A DNA stretch of 64,000 nucleotides. Origin: Oceanobacillus sp. FSL K6-2867. Its GTDB lineage: Bacteria; Bacillota; Bacilli; Bacillales; Amphibacillaceae. This document shows positions 1 through 9,229 of this stretch, one piece after another; within the stretch, counting starts at the first letter, position 1, and every line of letters starts with the position of its first letter. Where the stretch lies: positions 3,410,001 to 3,474,000 of the forward strand of contig NZ_CP150144.1 of the NCBI RefSeq assembly GCF_037963145.1. The letters run 5' to 3'. Below the pieces are notes generated by a model. That model did not search any database. It was not told the DNA's origin and worked only from the letters and a program-made list of their open reading frames with translations. The position numbers and the translations under genes are program-made.

Positions 1-521
1 ATGTAATAACTGGATTTATCAGTCTTAATCAAATCTTTATTGCGGCAACGGGACTAGAAGAGAGGGAGCTGCTGACTAATATCCAATCACTTGCAAGGCT
101 TTTAAAGAAGCTAAAGATGAAATTCAGATTGGCTTATAGCTTAATGTTTCATGAATTGGAACAATTAAATAAGGCATACTCTGATTGTAAGCTTGCCTTA
201 AGAATAGGAGATCCGAAAACAGAGATTATTTCATTTGCTCAATTAGAAGTAAGGGCATTATTGCATCAAATTGATAAGTCTGTTGGAAAAAGGTTCTCTA
301 ACAGAATATTGCAATGTGTGGACAAAATAAAAGCAGAAACGTTAAAGGCATTTTTCGCAAATGATTTGAATATCCAAAAAACAGCTGATGCGTTATTTTT
401 GCATCGTAATACGCTAATTTATCGGATAAATAAGATTGCCAATGAGACAGGCTACGATCCGAGAAGATTTAATGATGCGTTAATTTTGCAGGTCGCTTTG
501 TGGATTTATGAACAGGAGTAA
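1..521 (+). CDS. CdaR/PucR-type transcriptional regulator, C-terminal part (5' end outside window)
   Basis: The reading frame is open from base 3 with no start codon that fits a gene start, so this is the 3' part of a gene that begins before the window. The last 60 residues form a helix-turn-helix of the PucR/CdaR C-terminal type: a stretch with NDLNIQKTADALFLHRNT, then LIYRINKI and a GYDPRRFNDALILQVALW ending. Such regulators respond to sugar diacids, purine breakdown products or amino acids, usually for a neighbouring operon. That partner must lie upstream of the window, because the genes to the right run on the other strand. Effector unknown. Confidence 0.75.
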   Translation, partial: VITGFISLNQIFIAATGLEERELLTNIQSLARLLKKLKMKFRLAYSLMFHELEQLNKAYSDCKLALRIGDPKTEIISFAQLEVRALLHQIDKSVGKRFSNRILQCVDKIKAETLKAFFANDLNIQKTADALFLHRNTLIYRINKIANETGYDPRRFNDALILQVALWIYEQE

Positions 522-625
522 AATGAGCTTAACAGCTGTAAAGCACGGCTACGGAAGAAAAATATGGATAGTTCTTTGCATTAGCCGGTTTCGTATAAAA
601 TACTTAAAACCGGCAGCAGAGAAGT

Positions 626-1114
626 TTATCCTGAGCTTTTTTCATATATTTTAACCAAAACTTTTCGAATCAGAGCCCCAACACTTAATCCAATTGGCAG
701 AAATAAAATAGGCAGCCACATTGGACCAATGTACACACCAAATATTGTAAATGTAGGAGAAAAAATTAAGCCTACTGTTACAAAATAGGCTGAAAATACA
801 AGGGGGAGGTAAGCAAAGGGTTTCTCACCACCTCCGGCATCTTTATAAGCATCCCATATAGCAAAAAAATATAAACATGGGTAAAACATGAGCCATAAAT
901 AATTTGTCTGTGCTATGGCCTCTTCGATTTTCATATTAAAGCTAAGTACAATAATGGTGTTAAAATTTCCCATTACATTAACTAAAAACTCTAATCCAAT
1001 TAGTACGAAACCTTTCATATATTTACGATTTAAAAGTTGACCGAATCCTGGTAAAGCAATACTCCAAAGAAGTACTTCAAGTTTTTTACTTTTTAAATCT
1101 GCCCTTTTTTCCAT
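626..1114 (-). CDS. Small multi-pass membrane protein, unknown function
   Basis: A 162-residue protein with about four hydrophobic segments. The N-terminal part carries a SIALPGFGQLLNRKYMKGF pattern reminiscent of TM2-type or DUF5683-like membrane proteins, in which a PGxGQ-x-Y/N turn is common. It lies 7 bases after the DUF3231 gene on the same strand, so the two are probably co-transcribed. No catalytic motif is visible. A membrane location is well supported, the function is not. Confidence 0.7.
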   Translation of the reverse strand: MEKRADLKSKKLEVLLWSIALPGFGQLLNRKYMKGFVLIGLEFLVNVMGNFNTIIVLSFNMKIEEAIAQTNYLWLMFYPCLYFFAIWDAYKDAGGGEKPFAYLPLVFSAYFVTVGLIFSPTFTIFGVYIGPMWLPILFLPIGLSVGALIRKVLVKIYEKSSG

Positions 1115-1121
1115 TTTTAAC

Positions 1122-2126
1122 CTACTTAGCTAGTCCTTTTCGATCAGCTGCCATTGGTGGTTGTTCCAGCCAGCCATTTTCAATCATAATAGAAGCACCG
1201 TCATTTGCATAATTAGCTATTTCCACCATTAAACGGCTGTATTGGACAGCTATATCATGTCTGGGACTTAAGGACATAGACATACCATACTGTCCAATAC
1301 CAGATGCAATTAATGACGATGTTAAAACCATCATGAACTTATCTGAAAAAGGGGGCTCAGTAGATTCAGTTACTTCTGGAGTCAGCAAGATTGTACCGTC
1401 TGATAAATAACTATTGCTTAAAATAGAGTTAAAAACTTCTATATGTTTTTTGGATATTTCGCGGCCTCTTTCAAAATATTTTCGTACATCCTTTGACTGG
1501 GCAACTTGACTAAAACCGGTCATAACAGCTTGCCCCAGTGAATTTCTTCGTGCATTGAACACCAGATTTGTTATTTCGGACCCTAATAATGGGCGTCTGT
1601 CTGTCAGCCATCCTGCAGTAAAGCTTTCCTTCTTAACAAAGTCAATTTGGCTGGGAACCGGCAAGTGCGGGGCTCGGATATGGATACCTATCTCTTTTGA
1701 AAATTCTTTAGTCTTCATGTGCAGTTCTTCAGAGTCTGATAAACAATCAGCGTAGAATTGCAGTAAATCACTTCTGACAGCAGTCGTCAGAGATGTAACA
1801 TGACTGGCTAAATTAACAATGGTCATATTGAATACAAAAGCAAGATAAAGCTTATCCGAGAATAGACGGGGTGCATTTAAATTTACGTCTTTCTCTGTAA
1901 ATCCCTGTGGAACTGGATAATCCTCTTTCCTGAAAAAGTCGGTTGTTTTTTCAAGCTGCTGTTCTGATAATGTGAGTGCATTTTCAATTATGCTGCGGAT
2001 ATCTTCATTGTCGACATGCATTAAAAAATACTTTAAACCACATATGGCCATTGAATTACTTTGATAGCCAGCCCATAAAGTTGAAATTTCTGGAGCCGTT
2101 AATTTAATGTTATCATGATTTCCCAT
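1122..2126 (-). CDS. DUF3231 family protein
   Basis: 334 residues without signal peptide or membrane segment. The protein has two similar halves of mostly helical character: each begins with a statement such as KLTAPEISTLWAGYQSNSM or REPLLGSEITNL-like text and carries regularly spaced acidic and histidine residues. This matches the DUF3231 family, common in Bacillales, often in several paralogues and linked to spore formers. The helical two-half build suggests a ferritin-like fold, but that is inference. First gene of a two-gene unit with the small membrane protein. The start ATG is 7-8 bases after a weak purine-rich site (GAGAGGAA read on the minus strand). Confidence 0.75.
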   Translation of the reverse strand: MGNHDNIKLTAPEISTLWAGYQSNSMAICGLKYFLMHVDNEDIRSIIENALTLSEQQLEKTTDFFRKEDYPVPQGFTEKDVNLNAPRLFSDKLYLAFVFNMTIVNLASHVTSLTTAVRSDLLQFYADCLSDSEELHMKTKEFSKEIGIHIRAPHLPVPSQIDFVKKESFTAGWLTDRRPLLGSEITNLVFNARRNSLGQAVMTGFSQVAQSKDVRKYFERGREISKKHIEVFNSILSNSYLSDGTILLTPEVTESTEPPFSDKFMMVLTSSLIASGIGQYGMSMSLSPRHDIAVQYSRLMVEIANYANDGASIMIENGWLEQPPMAADRKGLAK

Positions 2127-2237
2127 ACGTATATATTCCTCTCATAAAGTGTTCGCTCATTTTCTTCCGTTAGTTTCTGACTAATAATATTATTTATGCA
2201 CGGATATAAGCTATTTCTTGTTTCGGCTTTCAGAGAG

Positions 2238-3107
2238 TTATAAAGATTTCACATCCAATGTTTGAATAAATCGAATAAAAGCTCGTACAATGTTCATTTG
2301 TAATGCATCTTCATGATAATACATCCATGTTTTTCTTATCATTGGCTCTCCAGATGGTAGCATAATTGGTTTTATAAAAAGTTCTGTATAAGGACGAACA
2401 ACTAAATTTGCGATAATCGCGTAGCCTAGTCCGTTTACAATCATTTCTTTACAGGTTTCTACTTGATTAACTTGAATGGTAATATTAGCCCTTTGTGAAT
2501 AGTTATGGAACCACCATTCATCCACCATGCTTTTCATATGCTCGTCAGTGCGATAATCAATCCGTGGCATGCGCGGCAGATCCTCCCACTTGAAATCCCA
2601 TGGAGATGCAATACATACTTCTTCTTCGTATAGTAGTTCTTTTTTTTCCTTCCATGGGTAATCCCCTTTAATAAAGCTAATATGTACTTCATGATTTAAA
2701 ATTAACCGATGCATTTCACTGCTCCACCCGGTTACCATTTGACACTCAACATTTGGATATTCTTTTTTAAAAAGCCGCAACAATTTAGGCATCTTATTCA
2801 ATGCAAAAAAATTCGAAACACCAACTCGTAACGTACCTGTTACTTGATTTTTCATGTTATTAATTTTCTCTTCAATCTTCCGTTGCTCACGAAGCATATT
2901 TTGTGCATGCTGTGCTAAATGCTCTCCTTCAGGTGTAAATGTAACACCTCTGCGCTTTCGGAGAATGAGCTGTACACCGTAGTGCTCTTCTAATTTTTGA
3001 ATCCTTGATGTTAAGGTGGGCTGTGATAAAAATAGATGCTCTGCTGCTTTTGTAATATTTTCAGTGGAATATAGTGCGGCCAGCATTTCCCAATCCTGAT
3101 AGTTCAC
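2238..3107 (-). CDS. LysR-family regulator of the methylcitrate genes (CitR-like)
   Basis: A LysR protein of about 290 residues. The N-terminal winged helix-turn-helix (first ~60 residues) includes ITKAAEHLFLSQPTLTSRI and a QKLEEHYGVQL recognition/wing region, followed by the linker helix and a type 2 periplasmic-binding-like effector domain. It is divergent from the citrate/methylcitrate synthase gene, the same arrangement as citR-citA in B. subtilis, so it probably controls the mmgD-mmgE-prpB operon and itself through the 190-base spacer. The GTG at 3107 is favoured because a GTGAGG ribosome site lies 8-9 bases upstream. An in-frame GTG at 3122 lacks such a site. The effector is unknown. 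Confidence 0.85.
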   Translation of the reverse strand: MNYQDWEMLAALYSTENITKAAEHLFLSQPTLTSRIQKLEEHYGVQLILRKRRGVTFTPEGEHLAQHAQNMLREQRKIEEKINNMKNQVTGTLRVGVSNFFALNKMPKLLRLFKKEYPNVECQMVTGWSSEMHRLILNHEVHISFIKGDYPWKEKKELLYEEEVCIASPWDFKWEDLPRMPRIDYRTDEHMKSMVDEWWFHNYSQRANITIQVNQVETCKEMIVNGLGYAIIANLVVRPYTELFIKPIMLPSGEPMIRKTWMYYHEDALQMNIVRAFIRFIQTLDVKSL

Positions 3108-3208
3108 CCTTAATCGCCTCACTTTTATAAGCTATAGAAAAAATCAATGGCTAATTATTAATATTATATATTTTTATAATTTTCAATTCAATATTATAAT
3201 AAAATTAT

Positions 3209-3222
3209 TGAAAGCGCTATCT
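3209..3222 (+). promoter_or_regulatory. CcpA catabolite-responsive element (cre) upstream of mmgD
   Basis: TGAAAGCGCTATCT matches the cre consensus TGWAANCGNTNWCA at 13 of 14 positions (last base differs). It lies 77 bases before the methylcitrate synthase start and about 9 bases after a TATAAT box at 3195-3200, a position from which CcpA bound to HPr-Ser-P would repress. The mmg genes of B. subtilis are known to be glucose-repressed, so the placement makes sense. Confidence 0.7.
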
Positions 3223-3298
3223 GTTTGGTGGAGGTAGGGAACCTGATTGTTCGTCATAGTATTTTCTGGGATTTTTAAAAAAAGCTAGGGGGATATTC

Positions 3299-4408
3299 AT
3301 GGAAACAAAAGCAAAGTATGTGCCAGGTCTGGAAGGGGTAATTGCAGCAGAGACGTCCATTTCGTTTCTTGATGTGGAGAAGGAACAAATCATTATTCAA
3401 GGCTATGATCTGATTGAGCTATCGAAACAGAAAGATTATGCTGAAATCGTACATCTCTTATTAGAAGGGGAACTGCCAACAGCAGCTGAGAAAGCGAAGG
3501 TAGAAGAGGTATTGAAGGATTATTATGATGTGCCTTCAAATGTGATGGATGTACTTCGATTATTGCCGAAGCAAACACATCCAATGGATGGGATGCGTAC
3601 TGGTCTATCCGTTCTGGCAGGATTCGATGAGGCAATTGAAGATCGAACATTGTCAGCTAATAAAAAACGGGCCTATCAATTACTGGGACAGCTTCCGACA
3701 ATAACAGTAAATAGTCACCGGATTATTAATGGGCAAGAGCCGGTTTATCCACTTCAGGATTTATCCTACAGCGCAAACTTTTTATATATGATTACTGGTG
3801 AAAAGCCTTCTGAGCTGGAAGCAGAAATTTTTGACCGTTTGCTTCTATTGTACAGTGAGCACGAAATGCCGAATTCTACATTTGCTGCACGTGTGATTGC
3901 GTCCACGAACTCGGATATCTATGGAGCGTTAACCGGGGCAATTGCTTCTTTAAAAGGAAATTTACATGGCGGGGCAAACGAAGCTGTGATGTATATGTTA
4001 AATGAAGTAAAAACCGTATCAGAATTTGAAGAACTGCTACTGAAGAAACTACAAAAGAAAGAAAAGATTATGGGGTTCGGTCATCGTGTATATATGAAAA
4101 AAATGGATCCAAGAGCATTGATTACGAAAGAAGCATTAAGGCAGCTATGTGAAAAAGACGGGGATTATCTGTTGCTTGAAATGTGTGAGGCTGGCGAAAA
4201 GGTTATGGAGAAAGAAAAAGGACTTTATCCAAATCTTGATTACTATGCTGCACCTGTTTATTGGAAGCTGGGAATTCCAATTCCACTGTATACGCCAATC
4301 TTTTTTAGTGCGAGAACAGCAGGGCTTGCAGCACATGTCATTGAACAGCATGAAAATAATCGATTGTTCCGGCCACGGGTTAATTACACTGGCGAACGGC
4401 ATGTTTGA
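3299..4408 (+). CDS. mmgD: 2-Methylcitrate synthase / citrate synthase
   Basis: A type II citrate synthase fold enzyme of 369 residues, the normal size for the small Gram-positive form. It condenses propionyl-CoA (or acetyl-CoA) with oxaloacetate. Visible catalytic residues are His223 in [11 protein letters not shown], His262 in MGFGHRVY and Asp314 in LYPNLDYY, with a further substrate-binding His188 in SEHEMPNS. Identification as the methylcitrate rather than the TCA enzyme rests on the neighbours, a PrpD-type dehydratase and a methylisocitrate lyase. Start: ATG after CTAGGGGG. It is the first gene of the operon and divergent from the LysR gene. Confidence 0.9.
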   Translation: METKAKYVPGLEGVIAAETSISFLDVEKEQIIIQGYDLIELSKQKDYAEIVHLLLEGELPTAAEKAKVEEVLKDYYDVPSNVMDVLRLLPKQTHPMDGMRTGLSVLAGFDEAIEDRTLSANKKRAYQLLGQLPTITVNSHRIINGQEPVYPLQDLSYSANFLYMITGEKPSELEAEIFDRLLLLYSEHEMPNSTFAARVIASTNSDIYGALTGAIASLKGNLHGGANEAVMYMLNEVKTVSEFEELLLKKLQKKEKIMGFGHRVYMKKMDPRALITKEALRQLCEKDGDYLLLEMCEAGEKVMEKEKGLYPNLDYYAAPVYWKLGIPIPLYTPIFFSARTAGLAAHVIEQHENNRLFRPRVNYTGERHV

Positions 4409-4449
4409 TAAAGCAGAGAAAAATTAATGGAATGGGAAGGGTGCTTAGG

Positions 4450-5889
4450 ATGTTGCAAACGGATACTTATAAAAAGGCAGATGTGTTAATAGAGGAAATT
4501 GCGGATTACGTATTGAATAAAGAAATAACGAGTGAAGAAGCTTATTCAACAGCACACCATGTGTTAATCGATACATTAGGATGCGGAATTCTTGCGCTTG
4601 ATTATCCAGAGTGTACGAAGCTGCTCGGACCAGTCGTTCCTGGTACAGTTGTTCCAAATGGTGTTCGTGTGCCGGGAACATCATATGTACTTGATCCAAT
4701 TCAGGGAGCATTTAATATTGGAACCATGATTCGCTGGCTTGACTATAACGATACGTGGCTTGCCGCAGAGTGGGGACACCCCTCGGACAACTTAGGTGGA
4801 ATTTTAGCAGTTGCCGATTATCTCAGTCAAGTTGGAATTCAGAAGGGGAAAGAGCCGTTAAAGGTGGAAGAGGTACTGGAAATGATGATTAAAGCACACG
4901 AAATTCAAGGTGTGCTTGCATTAGAAAATAGCTTGAATCGTGTCGGACTTGATCATGTCTTATATGTAAAAATCGCGACTACAGCAGTTGTAACAAAAAT
5001 GCTTGGCGGCGGTCACGAAGAAATTACAAATGCTCTGACAAATGCCTGGATTGATAATTCCAGTCTACGTACCTACCGTCACGCACCAAATACAGGATCA
5101 AGGAAATCCTGGGCTGCTGGTGATGCAACAAGCAGGGCAGTGCGTTTAGCATTGATGGCAATGAAAGGCGAAATGGGCTACCCGACAGCATTAACTGCCC
5201 CAGGCTGGGGATTTCAGGATGTATTATTTAATAAGCAAGAATTAAACTTGAGTCAGCCGCTCGGCAGTTATGTAATGGAAAATGTGTTGTTTAAAGTTTC
5301 TTTCCCAGCCGAATTCCATGCGCAAACAGCAGCCGAAGCAGCAGTAAAGCTTCATCCGGAAGTAGTCAATCGTATAGCTGAGATTGATAAAATTACGATT
5401 ACAACACATGAATCAGCGATTCGGATTATTGATAAAAAGGGTCCACTTAATAACCCGGCCGATCGTGATCACTGTTTGCAGTACATTACAGCAATTGGGC
5501 TTTTAGAAGGAGATATTCGCGCCGAGCACTATGAGGATGATTTTGCGGCAAATCCTGTCATTGATCAGTTGCGCGATAAAATGGTTGTTGTAGAAAATAA
5601 AGCCTACACAGAGGATTATCTTGATCCGAGTAAGCGGTCGATAGCAAATGCGGTGCAGGTACATTTTACGGATGGCACAGTGACGGAAAATGTAGAGCGA
5701 GAATATCCTTTAGGACATCGGTTCCGCAGAGATGAAGCAATACCTAAAATCATTGAGAAGTATGCAGCAAACCTTGCTACACATTACACGGAAAAACAGC
5801 GTAAGAAAATTGAAGAAGTTAGCTATGACTACAACAAGCTAGCAAAAATGAATGTCAATGAATTTGTAGAGTTATTTATTGCGCAATAA
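4450..5889 (+). CDS. mmgE: 2-Methylcitrate dehydratase, MmgE/PrpD family
   Basis: About 479 residues that resemble B. subtilis MmgE over the full length, with family blocks such as [40 protein letters not shown] and [16 protein letters not shown]. It dehydrates 2-methylcitrate to methylaconitate in the cytosolic methylcitrate cycle, without an iron-sulfur cluster. The frame is open back to a TTG at 4405 that overlaps the synthase gene, but the ATG at 4450 (MLQTDTYKK) has a GGGAAGGG ribosome site 8-9 bases upstream and matches the MmgE N-terminus, so it is preferred. Second gene of the operon. Confidence 0.92.
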   Translation: MLQTDTYKKADVLIEEIADYVLNKEITSEEAYSTAHHVLIDTLGCGILALDYPECTKLLGPVVPGTVVPNGVRVPGTSYVLDPIQGAFNIGTMIRWLDYNDTWLAAEWGHPSDNLGGILAVADYLSQVGIQKGKEPLKVEEVLEMMIKAHEIQGVLALENSLNRVGLDHVLYVKIATTAVVTKMLGGGHEEITNALTNAWIDNSSLRTYRHAPNTGSRKSWAAGDATSRAVRLALMAMKGEMGYPTALTAPGWGFQDVLFNKQELNLSQPLGSYVMENVLFKVSFPAEFHAQTAAEAAVKLHPEVVNRIAEIDKITITTHESAIRIIDKKGPLNNPADRDHCLQYITAIGLLEGDIRAEHYEDDFAANPVIDQLRDKMVVVENKAYTEDYLDPSKRSIANAVQVHFTDGTVTENVEREYPLGHRFRRDEAIPKIIEKYAANLATHYTEKQRKKIEEVSYDYNKLAKMNVNEFVELFIAQ

Positions 5890-5995
5890 AGGGCTGTAAT
5901 CTCCTAAAACAATATGCGTAAGGAAAAGAATAAGGCAAGATGGGATAAACATCCTGTGAATTTCTGTTTATATTCAACGAGAGGGAGGAACGTTT

Positions 5996-6898
5996 ATGGC
6001 ATGGATTGTAGACCAACTATCGACTCAGAAGGAATTAGCTGATCGGTTTAAAGAACAGATGCTTACCGATAACATTTTACAAATACCTGGTGCGCATGAT
6101 GCAATGGCAGCATTAATCGCAAAGGATGCAGGATTTTCCGTTTTATATTTATCAGGTGGAGCTTACACAGCAAGCAGAGGATTGCCTGATCTCGGAATTG
6201 TTACATCAACGGAAGTAGCAGAACGTGCAAGAGACCTTGTGAGGGCAACAAATTTACCCGTATTAGTTGATATCGATACAGGCTTTGGCGGTGTGTTAAA
6301 TGTGGCTCGTACTGCTCGTGAAATGCTGGAAGCGAATGTAGCAGCAGTGCAAATTGAAGACCAGCAGCTGCCGAAGAAATGTGGTCATTTAAATGGCAAG
6401 CAACTTGTAACGACGGAAGAAATGGTGCAAAAAATCAAAGCGATTAAAGAGGTAGCTCCTTCGTTAATTGTTATTGCAAGAACGGATGCAAGAGCAGTAG
6501 AGGGAATAGATGCTGCTATAGAGCGTTCCCAGAGCTATATACAAGCAGGAGCAGATGCAATATTCCCGGAAGCATTGCAAACGGATGAGGAATTTCGCCT
6601 TTTTGCGAAAAAGCTAGAAGTTCCATTGCTTGCAAACATGACCGAATTTGGCAAAACACCATTTATAACCGCGGATGAGTTTCAAAATATGGGCTTTCGG
6701 ATGGTAATCTATCCAGTTACATCTTTAAGAGTAGCAGCGAAAGCATATGAGCGAATCTTTAACTTGATTAAAGAGCAAGGCTCCCAAGCGGATGGTGTGT
6801 TTAATATGCAAACGAGAAAAGAGCTCTATAAAACAATTTCCTACGATGATTTTGAGGAATTGGATAATACGATTGCGAAGACGGTATTAGAGGATTAA
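5996..6898 (+). CDS. prpB: 2-Methylisocitrate lyase
   Basis: A 300-residue member of the isocitrate lyase/PEP mutase superfamily. It splits 2-methylisocitrate into pyruvate and succinate, completing the methylcitrate cycle. The substrate and magnesium sites are visible: LSGGAYTASRGLPDLG, the acidic pair in VDIDTGFGG (Asp92/Asp94) and the signature KKCGHLNGK with the catalytic Cys129. The start ATG follows GAGGGAGGAACG. It follows mmgE by about 100 bases and is closed by a terminator at 6912-6948. B. subtilis calls the equivalent gene mmgF (yqiQ). Confidence 0.93.
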   Translation: MAWIVDQLSTQKELADRFKEQMLTDNILQIPGAHDAMAALIAKDAGFSVLYLSGGAYTASRGLPDLGIVTSTEVAERARDLVRATNLPVLVDIDTGFGGVLNVARTAREMLEANVAAVQIEDQQLPKKCGHLNGKQLVTTEEMVQKIKAIKEVAPSLIVIARTDARAVEGIDAAIERSQSYIQAGADAIFPEALQTDEEFRLFAKKLEVPLLANMTEFGKTPFITADEFQNMGFRMVIYPVTSLRVAAKAYERIFNLIKEQGSQADGVFNMQTRKELYKTISYDDFEELDNTIAKTVLED

Positions 6899-6911
6899 TA
6901 CAATAGAATGG

Positions 6912-6948
6912 AAGACGAGAAATTTATTTGAGATTCCTCGTCTTTTTT
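6912..6948 (+). terminator. Rho-independent terminator of the methylcitrate operon
   Basis: The 8-base stem AAGACGAG / CTCGTCTT (6912-6919 with 6937-6944) is followed by a T-run. It lies 14 bases after the methylisocitrate lyase stop. Confidence 0.8.
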
Positions 6949-7109
6949 GTCTGTTTGTGAATTATTAGGAAATGATGGATTGTTTTGCAACTGGGAGCCC
7001 TGAATGGACGAGTGTTGGACGGAAACAGAATGATGGTCAGCGTCCTGCTGTCCGCGTTATATCGCTTTAATGAGTGTTTATTTACCATTATCTGTAGCAA
7101 CGGTTAAAA
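6949..7109. other. Non-coding stretch between prpB terminator and aminotransferase relic
   Basis: Together with the relic that follows it fills the 530-base gap between prpB and mmsA. Short in-frame runs occur (for example QNDGQRPAVRVISL ending in a stop near 7076), but no start, ribosome site or recognisable domain was found. It may be decayed coding DNA from the same event that left the aminotransferase fragment. Confidence 0.4.
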
Positions 7110-7274
7110 ATGACATTTGTTGGAGATAAGCTAACCAAAGAACCAGACTTAGTAGAACGCGTTGTTATTGATAAAAATGCAGATACGATTACTATATCTT
7201 AACCATTAGCATTATCTCCTCTAGCTGAAGATATCGAGTTAATTGTTTCAGTTTTACGAAATCTTTTTAACTAG
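7110..7274 (+). pseudogene. Relic of a class III aminotransferase (C-terminal end)
   Basis: The frame reads a short peptide with VERVVIDKNADTITIS, hits a TAA, and then continues in the same frame as PLALSPLAEDIELIVSVLRN before a second stop at 7272. This resembles the C-terminal signature of class III (omega) aminotransferases: a V-G-K-N-x-D-T block, then a PPL-x-(I/L)-(S/T) block and a final helix with an acidic start and ALR-like end. The internal stop and missing N-terminal 85% mark it as a remnant. A beta-alanine:pyruvate aminotransferase next to mmsA would be natural, since it supplies the semialdehyde. Assignment is from memory of family motifs and is tentative. Confidence 0.4.
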
Positions 7275-7428
7275 TATGGCGCAATCTAAAAAGTCCTTGG
7301 CCCAAAGAAAAGGGAGCGTATTATTCTAAGAAATCAGTAGGTGCAGATTAGTCAACCTATTGGGATAAAAAATGATAGACTAAAAGAAATCTATATTTCA
7401 AAAATATAAAAGCATAGGAGGATTTCAA

Positions 7429-8889
7429 TTGACACAAACTGCAGTAAAAGAAGTAAAAAACTATGTAGGTGGAAAATGGATTGAAGCGAATACAGATAAA
7501 ACAGAGGCAGTGTACAATCCTGCAACAGGTGAGGTTATTGCAAACGTACCTGTTTCAACACTTGAGGATGTTGATCATGCAGTACAGGTAGCCGCTGAGG
7601 CATTCCAATCATGGAAAGAAGTAGCGGTACCAAGACGTGCTCGTATTCTATTTAAATATCAGCAGTTACTAGTAGACAATTGGGAAGAGCTCGCGAAAAT
7701 CATTACGATTGAAAATGGAAAAAGTTATGCAGAAGCTTATGGTGAAGTGCAACGCGGAATTGAAAATGTGGAGTTTGCTGCAGGTGCTCCGTCCTTAATG
7801 ATGGGAGAACAGCTGCCATCGATTGCAACAGAGCTTGAGTCTGGTGTGTATCGATATCCAATTGGTGTCATTGGGGGGATTACGCCATTTAACTTTCCAA
7901 TGATGGTGCCTTGCTGGATGTTCCCAATGGCAATCGCGACTGGAAATACGTTTGTTCTAAAGCCATCTGAACGTACACCGCTTTTAGCAAACCGTTTAGC
8001 GGAGTTACTAGAGGAAGCAGGTTTACCAGAGGGTGTGTTTAATATTGTGCATGGGGCACATGACGTCGTTAATGGTTTGCTAGATCATAATAAAGTAGCA
8101 GCAATCTCCTTTGTTGGGTCGCAGCCTGTTGCGGAATATGTATACAAACGCGGAACGGATAATTTGAAGCGCGTGCAAGCTTTAGCTGGTGCGAAAAACC
8201 ATTCAATCGTTCTAGCAGATGCTAACTTGGATAATGCAACAACACAAATCATGAATGCAGCATTTGGTTCCGCTGGTGAACGTTGTATGGCAGCATCGGT
8301 TGTTGCGGTAGAGGATTCTGTTGCGGATGAATTTATTTCTCTGTTAACGCAAAAAGCTAATGAAATCGAAATTGGCAATGGGTTAGATGATGGAATTTTC
8401 CTAGGACCTGTTATTCGAGAGCAACATAAAGAGCGAACACTAAGCTATATTGAAACTGGAGAACAAGAGGGAGCAAAGCTCGTTCGTGATGGCCGAAATG
8501 ATGAAGCAGTTCAGCAAAAAGGCTACTTTGTTGGACCGACGATATTTGATAACGTAACATCCGAAATGAAAATCTGGCAGGATGAAATCTTTGCACCAGT
8601 GTTATCGATCGCCCGTGTGAAAAATTTAGACGATGCAATTGATTTATCCAATCAATCGCGTTTTGCGAATGGCGCTTGTATTTTCACAAAGGATGGAGGA
8701 AGTGTTCGCAGGTTCCGAGAAACAATTGATGCAGGAATGCTTGGTGTCAATATCGGAGTACCTGCACCAATGGCATTCTTCCCATTCTCCGGCTGGAAAG
8801 ATTCCTTCTACGGTGATCTTCATGCAAATGGAAAAGATGGATTGCATTTTTATACGAGGAAGAAGGTTATTACGACGAAATGGGTTTAA
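7429..8889 (+). CDS. mmsA: CoA-acylating methylmalonate-semialdehyde dehydrogenase
   Basis: An aldehyde dehydrogenase superfamily enzyme of 486 residues. It converts methylmalonate or malonate semialdehyde, NAD+ and CoA into propionyl-CoA or acetyl-CoA. The catalytic Cys286 sits in [11 protein letters not shown], the Rossmann segment is [14 protein letters not shown], and the usual general-base glutamate region reads AGAKNHSIV, with asparagine as is typical of this CoA-dependent subfamily. The start is TTG at 7429, 7 bases after AGGAGG. It is also called iolA. Placement beside the methylcitrate cycle suggests that the propionyl-CoA it makes from valine or beta-alanine breakdown is burned there. 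Confidence 0.92.
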   Translation: MTQTAVKEVKNYVGGKWIEANTDKTEAVYNPATGEVIANVPVSTLEDVDHAVQVAAEAFQSWKEVAVPRRARILFKYQQLLVDNWEELAKIITIENGKSYAEAYGEVQRGIENVEFAAGAPSLMMGEQLPSIATELESGVYRYPIGVIGGITPFNFPMMVPCWMFPMAIATGNTFVLKPSERTPLLANRLAELLEEAGLPEGVFNIVHGAHDVVNGLLDHNKVAAISFVGSQPVAEYVYKRGTDNLKRVQALAGAKNHSIVLADANLDNATTQIMNAAFGSAGERCMAASVVAVEDSVADEFISLLTQKANEIEIGNGLDDGIFLGPVIREQHKERTLSYIETGEQEGAKLVRDGRNDEAVQQKGYFVGPTIFDNVTSEMKIWQDEIFAPVLSIARVKNLDDAIDLSNQSRFANGACIFTKDGGSVRRFRETIDAGMLGVNIGVPAPMAFFPFSGWKDSFYGDLHANGKDGLHFYTRKKVITTKWV

Positions 8890-8922
8890 GTATCGTGTAA
8901 TCTTGCGTATTATTAATTCAAT

Positions 8923-8960
8923 AAAGATGAGTAGGATGATTCTATCTTACTCATCTTTTT
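8923..8960 (+). terminator. Rho-independent terminator after mmsA
   Basis: An 11-base perfect stem AAAGATGAGTA / TACTCATCTTT (8923-8933 with 8948-8957) leads into a T-run. Confidence 0.88.
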
Positions 8961-9229
8961 GCTGTGTCGAAACAAATTTAAGATTTCAAATTACCTGCTT
9001 CATAAAATTACTCATCAACTTTTACCCGGCAACATATAATCAAATGAAAATATTCGATATTTTAATCTGATTAAGAATTTCTCCTTTCCCTTAACCACGT
9101 TTATTCTGCACAACTGCACAAGCTCCATATAACTACATTTCTGCTAATCGCTTTGATACCAGCCAGTACAATACTGCTTTCAGATTTTCAAAAGAAAAAG
9201 AAGCTATTTAAGACAAAGGGGGCAATAAA
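8961..9229. other. Intergenic region upstream of the peptide importer
   Basis: The gap between mmsA and the binding-protein gene (8890-9229) holds the mmsA terminator and, in the remaining 270 bases, the presumed promoter of the importer operon. No clear -35/-10 pair, riboswitch fold or cre box could be assigned by eye. The ribosome site AAAGGGGG lies just before the ATG at 9230. Confidence 0.4.

Noticed and set aside
4405..4449. Longer mmgE start at TTG 4405 overlapping mmgD
   Set aside because: No ribosome site fits it, and the family N-terminus aligns with the ATG at 4450.
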